Origin: Archivesica marissinica
Lineage: Eukaryota; Mollusca; Bivalvia; Venerida; Vesicomyidae
Assembly (NCBI GenBank): GCA_014843695.1
Contig: CM026387.1
Location: 81,213,128-81,277,127 of the forward strand
DNA: 64,000 nucleotides
Reading direction: 5' to 3'
In this document: piece by piece, positions 28,501-43,600 of the stretch
Layout of the letters: the number at the start of each line of letters is the position of its first letter
How positions within the stretch are numbered: position 1 is the first letter of the stretch
Notes under the pieces: model-generated
What the model saw: the letters and a program-made list of their open reading frames with translations, nothing else
Told to the model about the DNA's origin: nothing
The model's database searches: none
Program-made: the position numbers and the translations under genes

Positions 28501-31500
28501 AATCCTTCAAGCTTTGCACAACATTCTGTTGTTCCAAGGACAGCATGGTGTTTATTGTGAGGAAATGTTTCTCCAGACGGTTGATCAGGGGTATAGGGAA
28601 CTTCTTGTACACTGTTTGCTTCTCTGCTACAACAATTAATCTACAACAGGAAATTAAAATTATCTTTCATTGTCCACCTGAGTATTATACTTAACATAGC
28701 ATAACTTTTAATGAGAGTCATCAACTAGAGCTAGGCTGTCTGATTAGCGCAGTGGCGCGCTCGCCTCTCACCAATGCAACCCGGGTTCGATCCTCGGACC
28801 AGGGAAGTATGTGAGATGGTACGGTGGTCGCTGGATCGGAAAAGAGTGTTTCTCCCCGAGTACTCCGTTTTCCCCCCACACGAATAACCACATATACGCT
28901 TTCATCCGCGCCAACGAGTGATTAATATAAGTTGTTAGAACTTGCTTCACAATCGTTGTAAAATAAATAAAGCTTAAACTTAAACTAGAGTGATATGGAA
29001 ACTAAAAGTAAGATTTTACAGTTACTGGAAAACTTCCTAAATAGATTCAATGTTCATGCATCCCATAAGAACAAAAGGAGAATATTAAATTCTACACTCT
29101 CCATTGATAGATACGTTTCTAACACAATAACAAGTTGAGACATCTCATTGACACAGATTACAACTGTCTAGAGTATCCTGTAATGCCTAAAGATACTCAA
29201 CTACATAATTGAATGTAATATTTTATACATGAACATTTAATTCTCTGGCAACAACAATCTAAAAATGCAGTCCTTCACTCCAGAATTCCAAAGTTCACAG
29301 ACTTTCAAAGCTATTTAAATTCTATGACGTAACCAAAGAAAGGTAGCAATTAAAACAATCTTCTACATCTTACCTGAAGTTTCTGTGCACAGGACATTTG
29401 ACTCTGTGTGTTCCCAGTCCGAGATCGACATATCTCTCTCCCCCAAAGTACACATAGTACTGATTGAGTGCGTCATACAGACTCTCATACAAGTTCTCCA
29501 GGTTTAGGAGGACTACCGTGTTCCCTGTCTCCATACACACCTTAATCTTGTTGATATTACGACACACCTATATAATGACATAATAAACATCAGTCGAGCA
29601 TACTTGCAGAGTATACTTGCAGGTCCGATCCTCCGTCTGATCCTAAGAAAAGTAATAGTCTTTCAGATGCGACTTTAAACCGAGGTAACGTGTCGGTGCT
29701 TTACACCGTGTACGTAAAGCACCAGAGGAGACTCTGGAATGGGTCTCTCTCTGTATCATTGCACTATCCTCCAAAAATCTAAAATGACTAATCTCTTCAG
29801 GACAATTATAGCTCCAAAAGGACTGTATTTAGAATTATCTGCTCAGATGATTACAAATTCTGATTAATGTCAGCAATTTCCATAATCTGATTTTAACTAA
29901 ACCTATCCACATTTAAACTGCATTTTGTGATTTTATTATTTTTGAATGACCTTATATCATCAATAACTTTGTCTCAAGGTGGTTTACACTAGCATTGTAG
30001 CAGTTTTAATTTTGTTCTCGAAGTAGATGTGAGTTAATACATGTAGATGTATTGGGTTTTTTAAAGTTAATTTAATACAACGGTTATATAACTCCCTCTC
30101 CCTGGTTTCCCAGTTCAACTGTTAACCATTGGACTAGTTATCCGTCTGCTCGCTTCAAAAACAAATACTGTATTATATCATGATAAAAACCGCATGAATC
30201 CAGTTTAAACTGCCTGGCCATAAAGTTGGGTGCTCCGTACAGTCTGATATTTGCTATGGTGTTGATTAGTTTAGGTTAACGTAAATGTGGTCATTCGTGT
30301 GGGAGGAAACCAGAGTACCCATCTCACATACTTCCCAGTCCGAGGATCGAACCCGGGTTGCATTGGTGAGAAGCGAGCGTGCTAACCACTGCGCCAACAA
30401 ATCATCACCATTAAGCATATACCATATTGCAAGGCGCAGCCACTTTGTGACACCACAAATAGGGCCTGGATTTGAACATGCCCTCAATCATCTGAGTAAC
30501 CTTTATTGACGAATGTGCAATTAAACATTTGAACTATGCAAATAATAACATATACGTACATGTACACACTATCATATACGCAGTTACGCTCTGCATATAT
30601 TTCGCAGGTCAACCATCTGTTCTTTCATTGGTTAGTGCACCTATTTTTATATCAGAATTAATTATCAACAACTTCAAATGTGTAAATGTGTACCTGTGTG
30701 TATTCCTGGTCACTTCTAAAGCTGCTACCAAATATGGTAATAGGTCTGATGTCACTGCTCCTAGATAGTATCTGTTGTTGTATGATGGATAGCGCTCCAT
30801 AGTTCTCAGTTAGCAACAGTAGGTACCGACTCTCACTGTATATAACAGACATTGGAATTGTGCATTAAAACTAACGATTTTGACATAAAAACAATCATTA
30901 CCGTCCTTTCTACCAACAGATTATGGCCTGAACATGGTTTCGAGTCTTATAATTGAGTGCTAAAAAACATTTCTTCTTTCTAAAATGTGTTAACATCATA
31001 ATTACGTTTTAGAAAAGAAAGCACTCTGAAGTCGTGGAAGTCGTGATAGCGTTCGCTTCAGGTGCGAAAGGTCCGGAGTTCGAGCCCCACTGGAGCAGTT
31101 ACGATTGTGCCCTTAGGCAAGGCATTTAAATTCCACGTTGCCTCTTCTCTCTCCCTCGTGGCGATGGATTCCATCAGGAATGAGGTCTCGAGAGTGATTT
31201 ATATAAGTTGAAATAACTTGTTCCGCAATCGAGCTAAAATAAATTTGTATAAACTAAGCACTCTGACAGTGACCATTTCTTCAACTTGCACGGGACATGT
31301 AATTTATGCTTGGTCTGATTTCCATTTTATCAACCCGTCTTATATGCGAGTGCATGCCAAAACCCACATATTTCAGGACAAAGTAGGGGGTCGTCTTATA
31401 GGCGTGATCGCCATACAGGCGAGGATGGACGATACCCAAGATGTGTAAAACAGAGGCACCAGCAAAACATATTACAACTACTTTAATGTAAACTATTAAT

Positions 31501-34500
31501 TTCCATTAGCAGTGTCATTATGAACTTTCAATACTATAATACTATAGCTGTACCTTTCCATCTTATTTGTATCAAACAGGCATGCTTGAACAAGTCCAGC
31601 AGGGCTACAGTCCGGGTCGGAATGCTTGGGCTGAAATGAGATGCATGACAATCATTCTAAAACGCTATAATTGTTCTAACATCACCCTTGGTTATTGTCC
31701 TTATCTTGTAATGCATTAATTATCGAGTGTTTACGAATACATCATAGGGGGCTATCCGACAAATTCCAGCAATATGACTTTCTCACTTCAATTAATCCTG
31801 CAGTATTGTTCAGGAGCCACCCCAACCCAAATGAAAACGAATACAATTATTGAAACTATGGCAACATACATTTAATGCATAGTACAAATAGTAGATAAAT
31901 GTACAGTTTATTCAAATTAACCATGATCATCTTAACAATAATACTATATAGCACAATTGGGGAAACTATATTTATTAATCCTTTGCCTACAAGTCCATTG
32001 CATATATGTAAGTTGAAGTATCATTTTAACTATAGGTCAACCTCCATTATGTGTACAATAAGCTTAGATCAAATTTCATATTGTCGTACTCATATGCTTA
32101 AGCACTCTGTATTTTGTCTGACATGACGACAGTGTAAATTGTGATATAATACAGTCTATAATCTGATAACACATATGCATAGTAGGTATTGTTTCAAATA
32201 ATGAAACATTTGTATATTTTCTTGTGAATGCTTTTATGTATATATGTGTTGTACAATGATGAACTATTATATTATAGGTTATATTTCGGATTTTACGTCT
32301 GCATCAGCACCATTTCGGGCTATATCGCCGGCGGGCAGTTTACCTAACAACACCTTTCCTGGGCAGGCTACAGCGGATAACCAGTACTTGGGTGCATCAA
32401 CCTCCGTAAGAAACTGCCAACTTTTTCATATAAATGAGACACGGCCTGAGTGGGGCTCGAACCCGTGACCATCAGTGATGATAGGTTACAGTGGTATACA
32501 AGTCAGCGACCTTAACCACTCGACCACGGAGGCGGACCTGTGTTGTACAATGATGAACTATTTAGTTGAAATTGGAAACTAAATGTCTTCTTCTTATTCA
32601 TCTATAATTATCAACACAAAAATAAAATATGACAAATAATAGGACTAATTCATTTAAAGCATCATTTACCTTTTCTTCAAAATGAATGATTTGTGCCAGG
32701 TTCCTCTTGAAGTCTTGCACAGGATCCACCTTGTCAAGTCCACCGAAGTTTCTTTTGATTGCATGCAACATCTCATGCCACGTCGGTTTCTGCTTCGATT
32801 TCGCCACAAAACTGTACACCATCTTTACCAAACTTAAAACACACATACTGATCATTATGTCAACATTACAATGAGGTTGCTACAAATCTATTGTGTCATT
32901 TTCAAATCACTTTAACAATGCGTTGAAAATCAACTAAAGTAAAATAAAATGGGGATGTGATTAGAATACTTACAACAGACAGCATACACACATATGGTTT
33001 TGTGCAAGAAAGAGAAATGGATAGTCTCCTCTGGTTCTTTTACATGCATGGTGTAAATCACCGACACGAGACCTCTGTTTAAAGTACCATCTGAAAGACT
33101 GTTAATTTTATTAGGGTCAGACAGGGGATCGAACCTGCGATCCCTGGATTATAGCTAAGTATGCACTAATGGACTACAGTTATTACAACTATTGTGGCGA
33201 GTATTTGCGTGACGATGTTCGATTATCACGGACTATTTCCTACGGCGTACGGATGCGCTAATGTGACAAGGCTCAAACATATACTGTCTTAATAGCAAAA
33301 TTCCAAGACTCGTTTTATAAATAGTTCAACAAATCTGCCTGCTCAGTATTTCAAGCTTACATGGGCTGCCCAGATCGGAATCACACTCATCATCAATACT
33401 CATATTGCATAGTCTCACAAGTTGCACACACCTAACATCTACAATAATACTTGTCATAAGTTGCACTACAAATCAATTCAAAAGTTAATTTGGCATAAAC
33501 ATATATGTTCATAGCCAGCAAAAACATGTATGGCGGCATACAATTACATACATAAACAATGACAATTCAACACATGAAAAAAGCATGTATAAATACATTC
33601 ATATTGAGTATGAAAGTTTTAGTATAATGCATTCATTCTACAAATAGGAACATATTTAAAGTCACGCTAACACACATTTATCTATATACACAAATGTGAG
33701 ACCATGTCATTCAGCAGCTAAGTTAATTTGCTAGATAAATATATTTAGACAATTTATTAATAATTCCACTTTGTGAACTATTTAACAATGTTTTAAACTT
33801 AACCAAGTGAATCAATTTCTTAGTTAGTTAAAATGTACATCTACAAGCTGGATAACTTAAAAGAACATCTCTATCTATTCAGTTGTTGAAAGGTTGTCAT
33901 TATTGGGGCCATGGTGGGGGTAGAACTGGAGGGGATGTTCTGCTTCAGTGTTTGGGGTGATGGTAGTTTAAATTCAGCAGTCTAATATATCGCTCAGTGC
34001 TAGGAATGAATTTCACATGAAGATTGTCAACACCTGGTATTGCTCTACTGAGCAAAGCTATGATAAAATATAAAACAAGTGGAATATTAATTTTCTATTC
34101 TCATTACAACATTTCAAACTCCTAGTGCCTAACATAATATACAGCTACATGTAGTTTTAATAATTAAATGGCAACATAGATGCAACATTCTTTCAGTCTG
34201 GTGGTTTTATATGCCTGTGGTCTAGTGAAACCTTTGACATGCATACAATAACAATACAATCTGACATTACCTATAGAAATCTGACCTTACCTATAGAAAT
34301 CTGACATTATCTATAGAAAATCTGACCTTACCTGTAGAAATCTGACCTTACCTATAGAAATCTGACCGTACCTATAGAAATCTCGAAGTCCATAGAATTC
34401 CCTCATATTTTGCGATGCTTTCTCAAATATTTCTAGGTAAGAAATTGCCATAGGCTCAATTAAGGGATCTATCCAGTCGCCAAGCTTGTCATTTGTACTG

Positions 34501-34604
34501 CAAATACCACTGCAAAACAGATGCATACAACGGATAATAGGCAAATATCACTGATTGTAGACAACGACCGCTGGTTATAGGTCTATAAGCTGATATGAAA
34601 TAAC

Positions 34605-34699
<95 letters not shown>

Positions 34700-37600
34700 C
34701 GAATATACTGGATTGTACGGATCCATATATACTATTGTGTTCCATATACGGGAACATACACTCCAATACAGTCAGTTGTATGTGATCTGTACACTATTGT
34801 GCTCCACATACAGGAACATACACTCCAATACAGTCAGGTGTATGTGATCTGTACACTATTTTGCACTCCATATACAGGACCATACACTCCCATACAGTCA
34901 GGTGTATGTGATATGTACACTATTGTGCTACATATACAGGAACATACACTATAATACAGTCTGGTGTATGTGATCTGTACACTAATGTACTCCACATACA
35001 GGAACATACACTCCCATACAGTCAGTTGTATGTGATCTGTACACTATTGTACTCCATATACAGGAACATACACTCCAATACAGTCAGTTGTATGTGATCT
35101 GTACACTATTGTGTTACATATACAGGAAAATACACTCCCATACAGTCAGGTGTATGTTATCTGTACACTATTGTACTCCATATACAGGAACATATATTAC
35201 AATACAGTCAGTTGTATGTGATCTGTACACTATTGTGCTACATATACCGGAACATACACTCCAATACTGTCAGTTGTATGTGATCTGTACACTATTGTGC
35301 TCCACATACAGGAACATACACTCCCATACAGTCAGGTGTGTGTGATCTGTACACTATTGTACTCCACATACAGGAACATACACTACAATACAGTCAGGTG
35401 TATGTGATATGTACACTATTGTGCTCCATATACAGGAACATACACTCCCATACAGTCAGGTGTATGTGATATGTACACTATTGTGCTACATATACAGGAA
35501 CATACACTATAATACAGTCAGTTGTATGTGATCTGTACACTATTGTACTCCACATACAGGAACATACACTCCAATACAGTCAGGTGTATGTGATCAGTAC
35601 ACTATTGTACTCCACATACATGAACATACATTACAATACAGTCAGTTGTATGTGATCTGTACACTATTGTGCTCCATATACCGGAACCTACATTACAATA
35701 CAATATGGTGTATGTGATCTGTACACTATTGTGCTCCACATACAGGAACATACACTCCCATACAGTCAGGTGTGTGTGATCTGTACACTATTGTGCTCCT
35801 TATACAGGAACATACACTCCCATACAGTCAGGTGTATGTGATCTGTACACTATTGTGCTACATATACAGGAACATACACTATAATACAGTCAGTTGTATG
35901 TGATCTGTACACTATTGTACTCCACATACAGGAACATACACTCCCATACAGTCAGGTGTATGTTATCTGTACACAATTGTACTCCATATACAGGAACATA
36001 CATTACAATAAGTCAGTTGTATGTGATATGTACACTATTGTACTCCACATACAGGAACATACACTCCAATACAGTCAGGTGTATGTGATCTGTACAATAT
36101 TGTACTCCACATACAGGAACATACACTCCAATACAGTCTGGTGTATGTGATCTGTACACTAATGTACTCCACATACAGGAACATACACTCCCATACAGTC
36201 AGTTGTATGTGATCTGTACACTATTGTACTCCATATACAGGAACATACACTCCAATACAGTCAGTTGTATGTGATCTGTACACTATTGTGTTACATATAC
36301 AGGAAAATACACTCCCATACAGTCAGGTGTATGTTATCTGTACACTATTGTACTCCATATACAGGAACATATATTACAATACAGTCAGTTGTATGTGATC
36401 TGTACACTATTGTGCTACATATACCGGAACATACACTCCAATACTGTCAGTTGTATGTGATCTGTACACTATTGTGCTCCACATACAGGAACATACACTC
36501 CCATACAGTCAGGTGTGTGTGATCTGTACACTATTGTACTCCACATACAGGAACATACACTACAATACAGTCAGGTGTATGTGATATGTACACTATTGTG
36601 CTCCATATACAGGAACATACACTCCCATACAGTCAGGTGTATGTGATCTGTACACTATTGTGCTACATATACAGGAACATACACTATAATACAGTCAGTT
36701 GTATGTGATCTGTACACTATTGTACTCCACATACAGGAACATACACTCCAATACAGTCAGGTGTATGTGATCAGTACACTATTGTACTCCACATACATGA
36801 ACATACATTACAATACAGTCAGTTGTATGTGATCTGTACACTATTGTGCTCCATATACCGGAACCTACATTACAATACAATATGGTGTATGTGATATGTA
36901 CACTATTGTGCTCCACATACAGGAACATACACTCCCATACAGTCAGGTGTGTGTGATCTGTACACTATTGTACTCCACATACAGGAACATACACTACAAT
37001 ACAGTCAGGTGTATGTGATATGTACACTATTGTGCTCCATATACAGGAACATACACTACAATACAGTCAGGTGTATGTGATATGTACACTATTGTGCTCC
37101 ATATACAGGAACATACACTCCCATACAGTCAGGTGTATGTGATCTGTACACTATTGTGCTACATATACAGGAACATACACTATAATACAGTCAGTTGTAT
37201 GTGATCTGTACACTATTGTACTAAACATACAGGAACATACACTCCCATACAGTCAGGTGTATGTTATCTGTACACTATTGTACTCCATATACAGGAACAT
37301 ACATTACAATAAGTCAGTTGTATGTGATATGTACACTATTGTACTCCACATACAGGAACATACACTCCAATACAGTCAGGTGTATGTGATCTGTACACTA
37401 TTGTACTCCACATACAGGAACATACACTCCAATACAGTCAGGTGTATGTGATCTGTACACTATTGTACTCCACATACAGGAACATACACTCCAATAGTCA
37501 GGTGTATGTGATCAGTACACTATTGTACTCCACATACATGAACATACATTACTATACAGTCAGTTGTATGTGATCTGTACACTATTGTGCTCCATATACC

Positions 37601-40600
37601 GGAACCTACATTACAATACAATATGGTGTATGTGATATGTACACTATTGTGCTCCACATACAGGAACATACACTCCCATACAGTCAGGTGTGTGTGATCT
37701 GTACACTATTGTACTCCACATACAGGAACATACTCTACAATACAGTCAGGTGTATGTGATATGTACACTATTGTGCTCCATATACAGGAACATACACTCC
37801 CATACAGTCAGGTGTATGTGATCTGTACACTATTGTGCTACATATACAGGAACATACACTATAATACAGTCAGTTGTATGTGATCTGTACACTATTGTAC
37901 TCCACATACAGGAACATACACTCCAATACAGTCAGGTGTATGTGATCAGTACACTATTGTACTCCACATACATGAACATACATTACAATACAGTCAGTTG
38001 TATGTGATCTGTACACTATTGTGCTCCATATACCGGAACATACATTACAATACAATATGGTGTATGTGATCTGTACACTATTGTGCTCCACATACAGGAA
38101 CATACACTCCCATACAGTCAGGTGTGTGTGATCTGTACACTATTGTACTCCACATACAGGAACATACACTACAATACAGTCAGGTGTATGTGATATGTAC
38201 ACTATTGTGCTCCATATACAGGAACATACACTCCCATACAGTCAGGTGTATGTGATCTGTACACTATTGTGCTACATATACAGGAACATACACTATAATA
38301 CAGTCAGTTGTATGTGATCTGTACACTATTGTACTCCACATACAGGAACATACACTCCAATACAGTCAGGTGTATGTGATCAGTACACTATTGTACTCCA
38401 CATACATGAACATACATTACAATACAGTCAGTTGTATGTGATCTGTACACTATTGTGCTCCATATACCGGAACATACATTACAATACAATATGGTGTATG
38501 TGATCTGTACACTATTGTGCTCCACATACAGGAACATACACTCCCATACAGTCAGGTGTGTGTGATCTGTACACTATTGTACTCCACATACAGGAACATA
38601 CACTACAATACAGTCAGGTGTATGTGATATGTACACTATTGTGCTCCATATACAGGAACATACACTCCCATACAGTCAGGTGTATGTGATCTGTACACTA
38701 TTGTGCTACATATACAGGAACATACACTATAATACAGTCAGTTGTATGTGATATGTACACTATTGTGCTACATATACAGGACCATACACCCCAATACAGT
38801 CAGTTGTATGTGATCTGTACACGAGTGTGCTACATATACAGGGACATACACTCCAATACAGTCAGTTGTATGTGATCTGTACACACAGGTGTATATCTGT
38901 ACAGTCTCATGTATGAGACACTTTTCAACAGTTTGTGTATTGTAAGAAGGTGGTTGCTTAGTACAGTTGCTTGTTTATTGGAGGTTAAATACATTGTATA
39001 TGAAGCAATACAATTTCGGTAATCTGAAATATGTCTGTTTAGCATACTTTTGTGGATTAATAGATGTGACTGCTAACACGATTATAACTGTAGACACATA
39101 TGATAGATATAAGCAACCACCACTTACAATAGACACATGCCATAGATAATTGTCAAATTAACACAATACCACTGCAAATAGGCAAGACAAAACAACTACA
39201 CACAGATAGCATAATGACATCATTGACAAGTAAAATCACTTTAATATTGATATAAATATGTTGTTGAATTAAAGTATTTTGAACGATAATCAGTTCATAA
39301 AAAGAAAACAAATTGAAGGAGAGCATAGATATAATTACCGGGCACTGTTAACGAGTTCCTCCTGATCGGGTACCTCTCTCTGTACCAGAATTCCACGATT
39401 CATCTTGGCCGGATCTAGAGCCCAGTTGGATATACCAATGAAAGCCACCTTTAAGTGAAACAATAGGCACCAGGTTTAGCCATAAAACTGCCATCTCTGT
39501 GTGTTTATAAGTCATTTACCTATTTATCAAAACAGGTTTCTGCATATTTTATCTTACAACAAACTGCATATCACTATTAGGATTAAAGCTACATGCACTT
39601 GCTTTCTATTGATCAAAATAATATTTAATTAACATAAGCTGCTGTGGCTTTCAATTCAATCAACTTGTCTTGATAGTTGTATTGTATGGATGTTATATGT
39701 ACAGATGTTATATGTCATGTGTATCTTGATAAATAAAATATGTTTAAACCAAAATAATAATGATGAAAAAATCAACCTTTTTATGTTTATCTGGTTTTTC
39801 ATCACCTTGGCAACCATCTTCCAGCAGAGGGTGAAGTGTCTGTAAATTACGTAAACAATCATATTTGTATCTATCAAGTGAGTTACAAGGACCACTGTGT
39901 TATTGCAACAACACAATAATAGGTTCTACTAATAAAACTGTTAAATTTATAGCTATAATATGATAACACCACTGATTATAAGCAAAGGGACTTATTACAC
40001 GTACCACATGTCACAATGATAAGCAAGAGGACTTATTACACGCAACACATGTCACAATTATAATCAAGGGGAGACTTATTACACGTACCACATGGCACAA
40101 TGATAAGCAAGGGGACTTATTACACGTACCACATGGCACAATGATAAGCAAGAGGACTTATTACAGGCACCACATGGCACAATGATAAGCAAGGGGACTT
40201 ATTACATGCTCCACATGGCACAATGATAAGCAAGGGGACTTATTACACGCAACACATGGCACAATGATAAGCAATGGGAGACTTATTACAGGCACCACAT
40301 GGCACAATGATAAGCAAGGGGAGACTTATTACAGGCACCACATGGCACACTTATAAGCAAGGGGAGACTTATTACACGCAACACATGTCACAATTATAAG
40401 CAAGGAGAGACTTATTACAGGTTCCACATGCCACAATTATAAGCAAGGAGAGACTTATTACAGGCACCACATGCCACAATGATAAGCAAGAGGACTTATT
40501 ACAGGCACCACATGCCACAATGATAAGCAAGGAGAGACCTATTACAGGCACCACATGCCACAATTATAAGCAAGGAGAGACTTATTACAGGCACCACATG

Positions 40601-43600
40601 GCACAATTATAAGCAAGGGGAGACTTATTACACGCAACACATGTCACAATTATAAGCAAGGGGACTTATTACACGCAACACATGTCACAATTATAAGCAA
40701 GGAGAGACTTATTACAGGCACCACATGGCACAATTATAAGCAAGGGGAGACTTATTACAGGCACCACATGTCACAATTATAAGCATGGAGAGACTTATTA
40801 CACGCAACACATGTCACAATTATAAGCAAGGGGAGACTTATTACAAGCAACACATGTCATAATTATAAGCAAGGAGAGACTTATTACAGGCACCACATGG
40901 CACACTTATAAGCAACGAGAGACTTATTACACGCAACACATGTCACAATTATAAGCAAGGAGAGACTTATTACAGGCACCACATGGCACACTTATAAGCA
41001 AGGAGAGACTTATTACAGGCACCACATGTCACAATTATAAGCAAGGAGAGACTTATTACAGGTTCCACATGCCACAATTATAAGCAAGAGGACTTATTAC
41101 AGGCAACACATGGCACAATGATAAGCAAGAGGACTTATTACAGGCACCACATGCCACAATGATAAGCAAGAGGAGACTTATTACACGCAACAGATGGCAC
41201 AATTATAAGCAAGGGGAGACTTATTACACGCACAACATGTTACAATTCAAGGGAAGACTTATGACATGCAACACATAGCACAATTATAAGCAATGGGAGA
41301 CTTATAATAAAACTTCCGGCACAGTAATAATTATATTCAGTATCATCCATATCAGGATCTTTTGATTGTCTATCACATGTAGGTTCTTGGTCAATTAGAA
41401 CATTCTCACAAACTTTCATTCATAAAAATCATGAGTGGTAACTCTGCACAGACAGATCTGTAGTCCAGTGGTTAACACGTTGGATTGGCAATCCAGGGAT
41501 CACAGGTTCGATCCCCCATCTAACCCTAATAAAATTAACAGTCTTTCAGATGGGACAAACCGTGTTCTCGTGTCGGTGCTTTACACTGTGAACGTAAAAG
41601 AGATTCTGGAATGGGTCTCTGTCTTGCACTATCCTCCAAAAGTCTAAAATTACTACAGTAATCTCTTAAGGAGGCATCGCTCATATGGGCAACCGCTAGC
41701 GCCGATATATAAACGTAAAACACACACAATCTGAACAGCATAAATATTTATAAATATTACTATGTGGGTAATTTGTCCATCATGAAAGTAGTTTGTCTGT
41801 GGGCTTGGTTTAATATACTAGATAAATATAGCCTGGGCAATTGATTGTATAGTAGAAATTGCCTATATTTACATAGTAGATAACCAAACTTAAAAATATA
41901 ATACGATATGTCATGCTTGAATTAAAGTGCCATTAATACATTGGATTACTAACATGCCCATCTTTATTGTCCATCAAATTACATCACTGTAAGATAGTAA
42001 TATCCGTATAATGAAAGCACAATGGTGTCAAAGTGCAAAAGATATTAAAATATATAACTTCTACATTTATTGCCAGATTTTAACTATTATTTCACTTCAA
42101 ATTTCAAATGGAAGTGTCTATTATTTGACAAGCATTAAAACTACATAAACATTCAATAGTGTATCTAGCTAATAGCTAAGCAAGGCATAGGGAAGTCGTG
42201 ATAGCGCAGTGGATGCGCGTTCGCTTCAGGTGCGAAAGGTCCGGAGTTCGAGTCCCGCTGAAGCTGTTACGATTGTGTCCTTGGGCAAGGCATTTAAATT
42301 CCACGTTGTCTCTTCTCTCTCCCTCGTGGCGATGGATTCCATCAGGAATGAGGTCTCGAGAGTGATTTATATAAGTTGAAATAACTTGTTTCGCAATCGA
42401 GCTGAAATAAATTTGTATAAAAAAGGCATAGGGACCTATTTGTACCTTGAGCGGCATTCTGGGACTGTCCTCAGCTAGGCCCACTTCATCTAACACAACA
42501 ATGGAGACAAAGGTATCGAGATCCTTGTCTTTCTGAAACTGTGCACATTGTCTGAATGTACCCACAATACCATCAGGGGTGGACAGGGGACTGCACTGGA
42601 AGGATACCATCTGTGCCTGAAATCAACATAACATTCAAATATTTACTGCTCAGAAAAAATAAAATGATACTGATTATATAGGCATGCAATACGATTAAAG
42701 CCTGAATCACTACTACGGTATCGGTAGTAGCTAAGTCAACTATCAAAATCAAATATGGCCGCTGTATCTACTAAAGAGGACCGAGTAAAATTTGTTGAAA
42801 CTCTAAAGATTATCAAACATAGTGCTGCTAACAAATAATTCACAATACTGATGAAAAGATAAATCAGGCATGGAGATCTCAAATATGAAGTGTAAATGTG
42901 GAGACAGAGTACGAGTTCGGAGAAAAATGTTATAAACTCCAAGAATAATACCAAAGTGTAACGAAATCATAGACTAACAATCTAAGTACAAACGTTAAAG
43001 CTAATATAACAATAACTTAGTCTACTGGAACATGCTTAGGTCATAATAATGTTTCTCACTTAATGTTAATGATTAATTACTATGCAGGATTTATGGTTCC
43101 ATATTTGGATATGCAGTCAAACCTGTGTTAGTGGTCACCTCCGTTAAGCAGCCAACCTGTATTAAGCAGCCAGTTTCCACATTCCCAATCGGTTGTTTTA
43201 TTATACATTTGACCTCTATTAAGCAGCCACCTGTGCTAAGCAGCCACTTTCTCTGACTCCCTTGGCTGGCTGCTTAAGACAGGTTTGACTGTAAATCACA
43301 ACAACAGCAATAGTCATATAGCAATATAGCAACTTGTCAGCTTTATGTGAGAGAGATCACACCATATGTATCCCTACAAACCTTGTTTTATGTGAGAGAG
43401 ATTACACCATATGTATCCTTACAAACCTTGTTTTATGTGAGAGAGATTACACCATATGTATCCCTACAAACCTTGTTTTATGTGAGAGAGATTACACCAT
43501 ATGTATCCTTACAAACCTTGTTTTATGTGAGAGAGATTACACCATATGTATCCCTACAAACCTTGTTTTATGTGAGAGAGATTACACCATATGTATCCCT

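Noticed and set aside
34575..34766. Reading frame with a TDRQ repeat
   Set aside because: Translation of the (CTGT)n microsatellite.
35088..37451. Plus-strand frames of 64-85 codons repeated several times
   Set aside because: Satellite translation in the 62-bp array; identical frames only reflect the higher-order duplication.
41443..41520. Single tRNA gene in the SINE type B head
   Set aside because: Followed by the family body and tail found at four other places; part of a retroposon.
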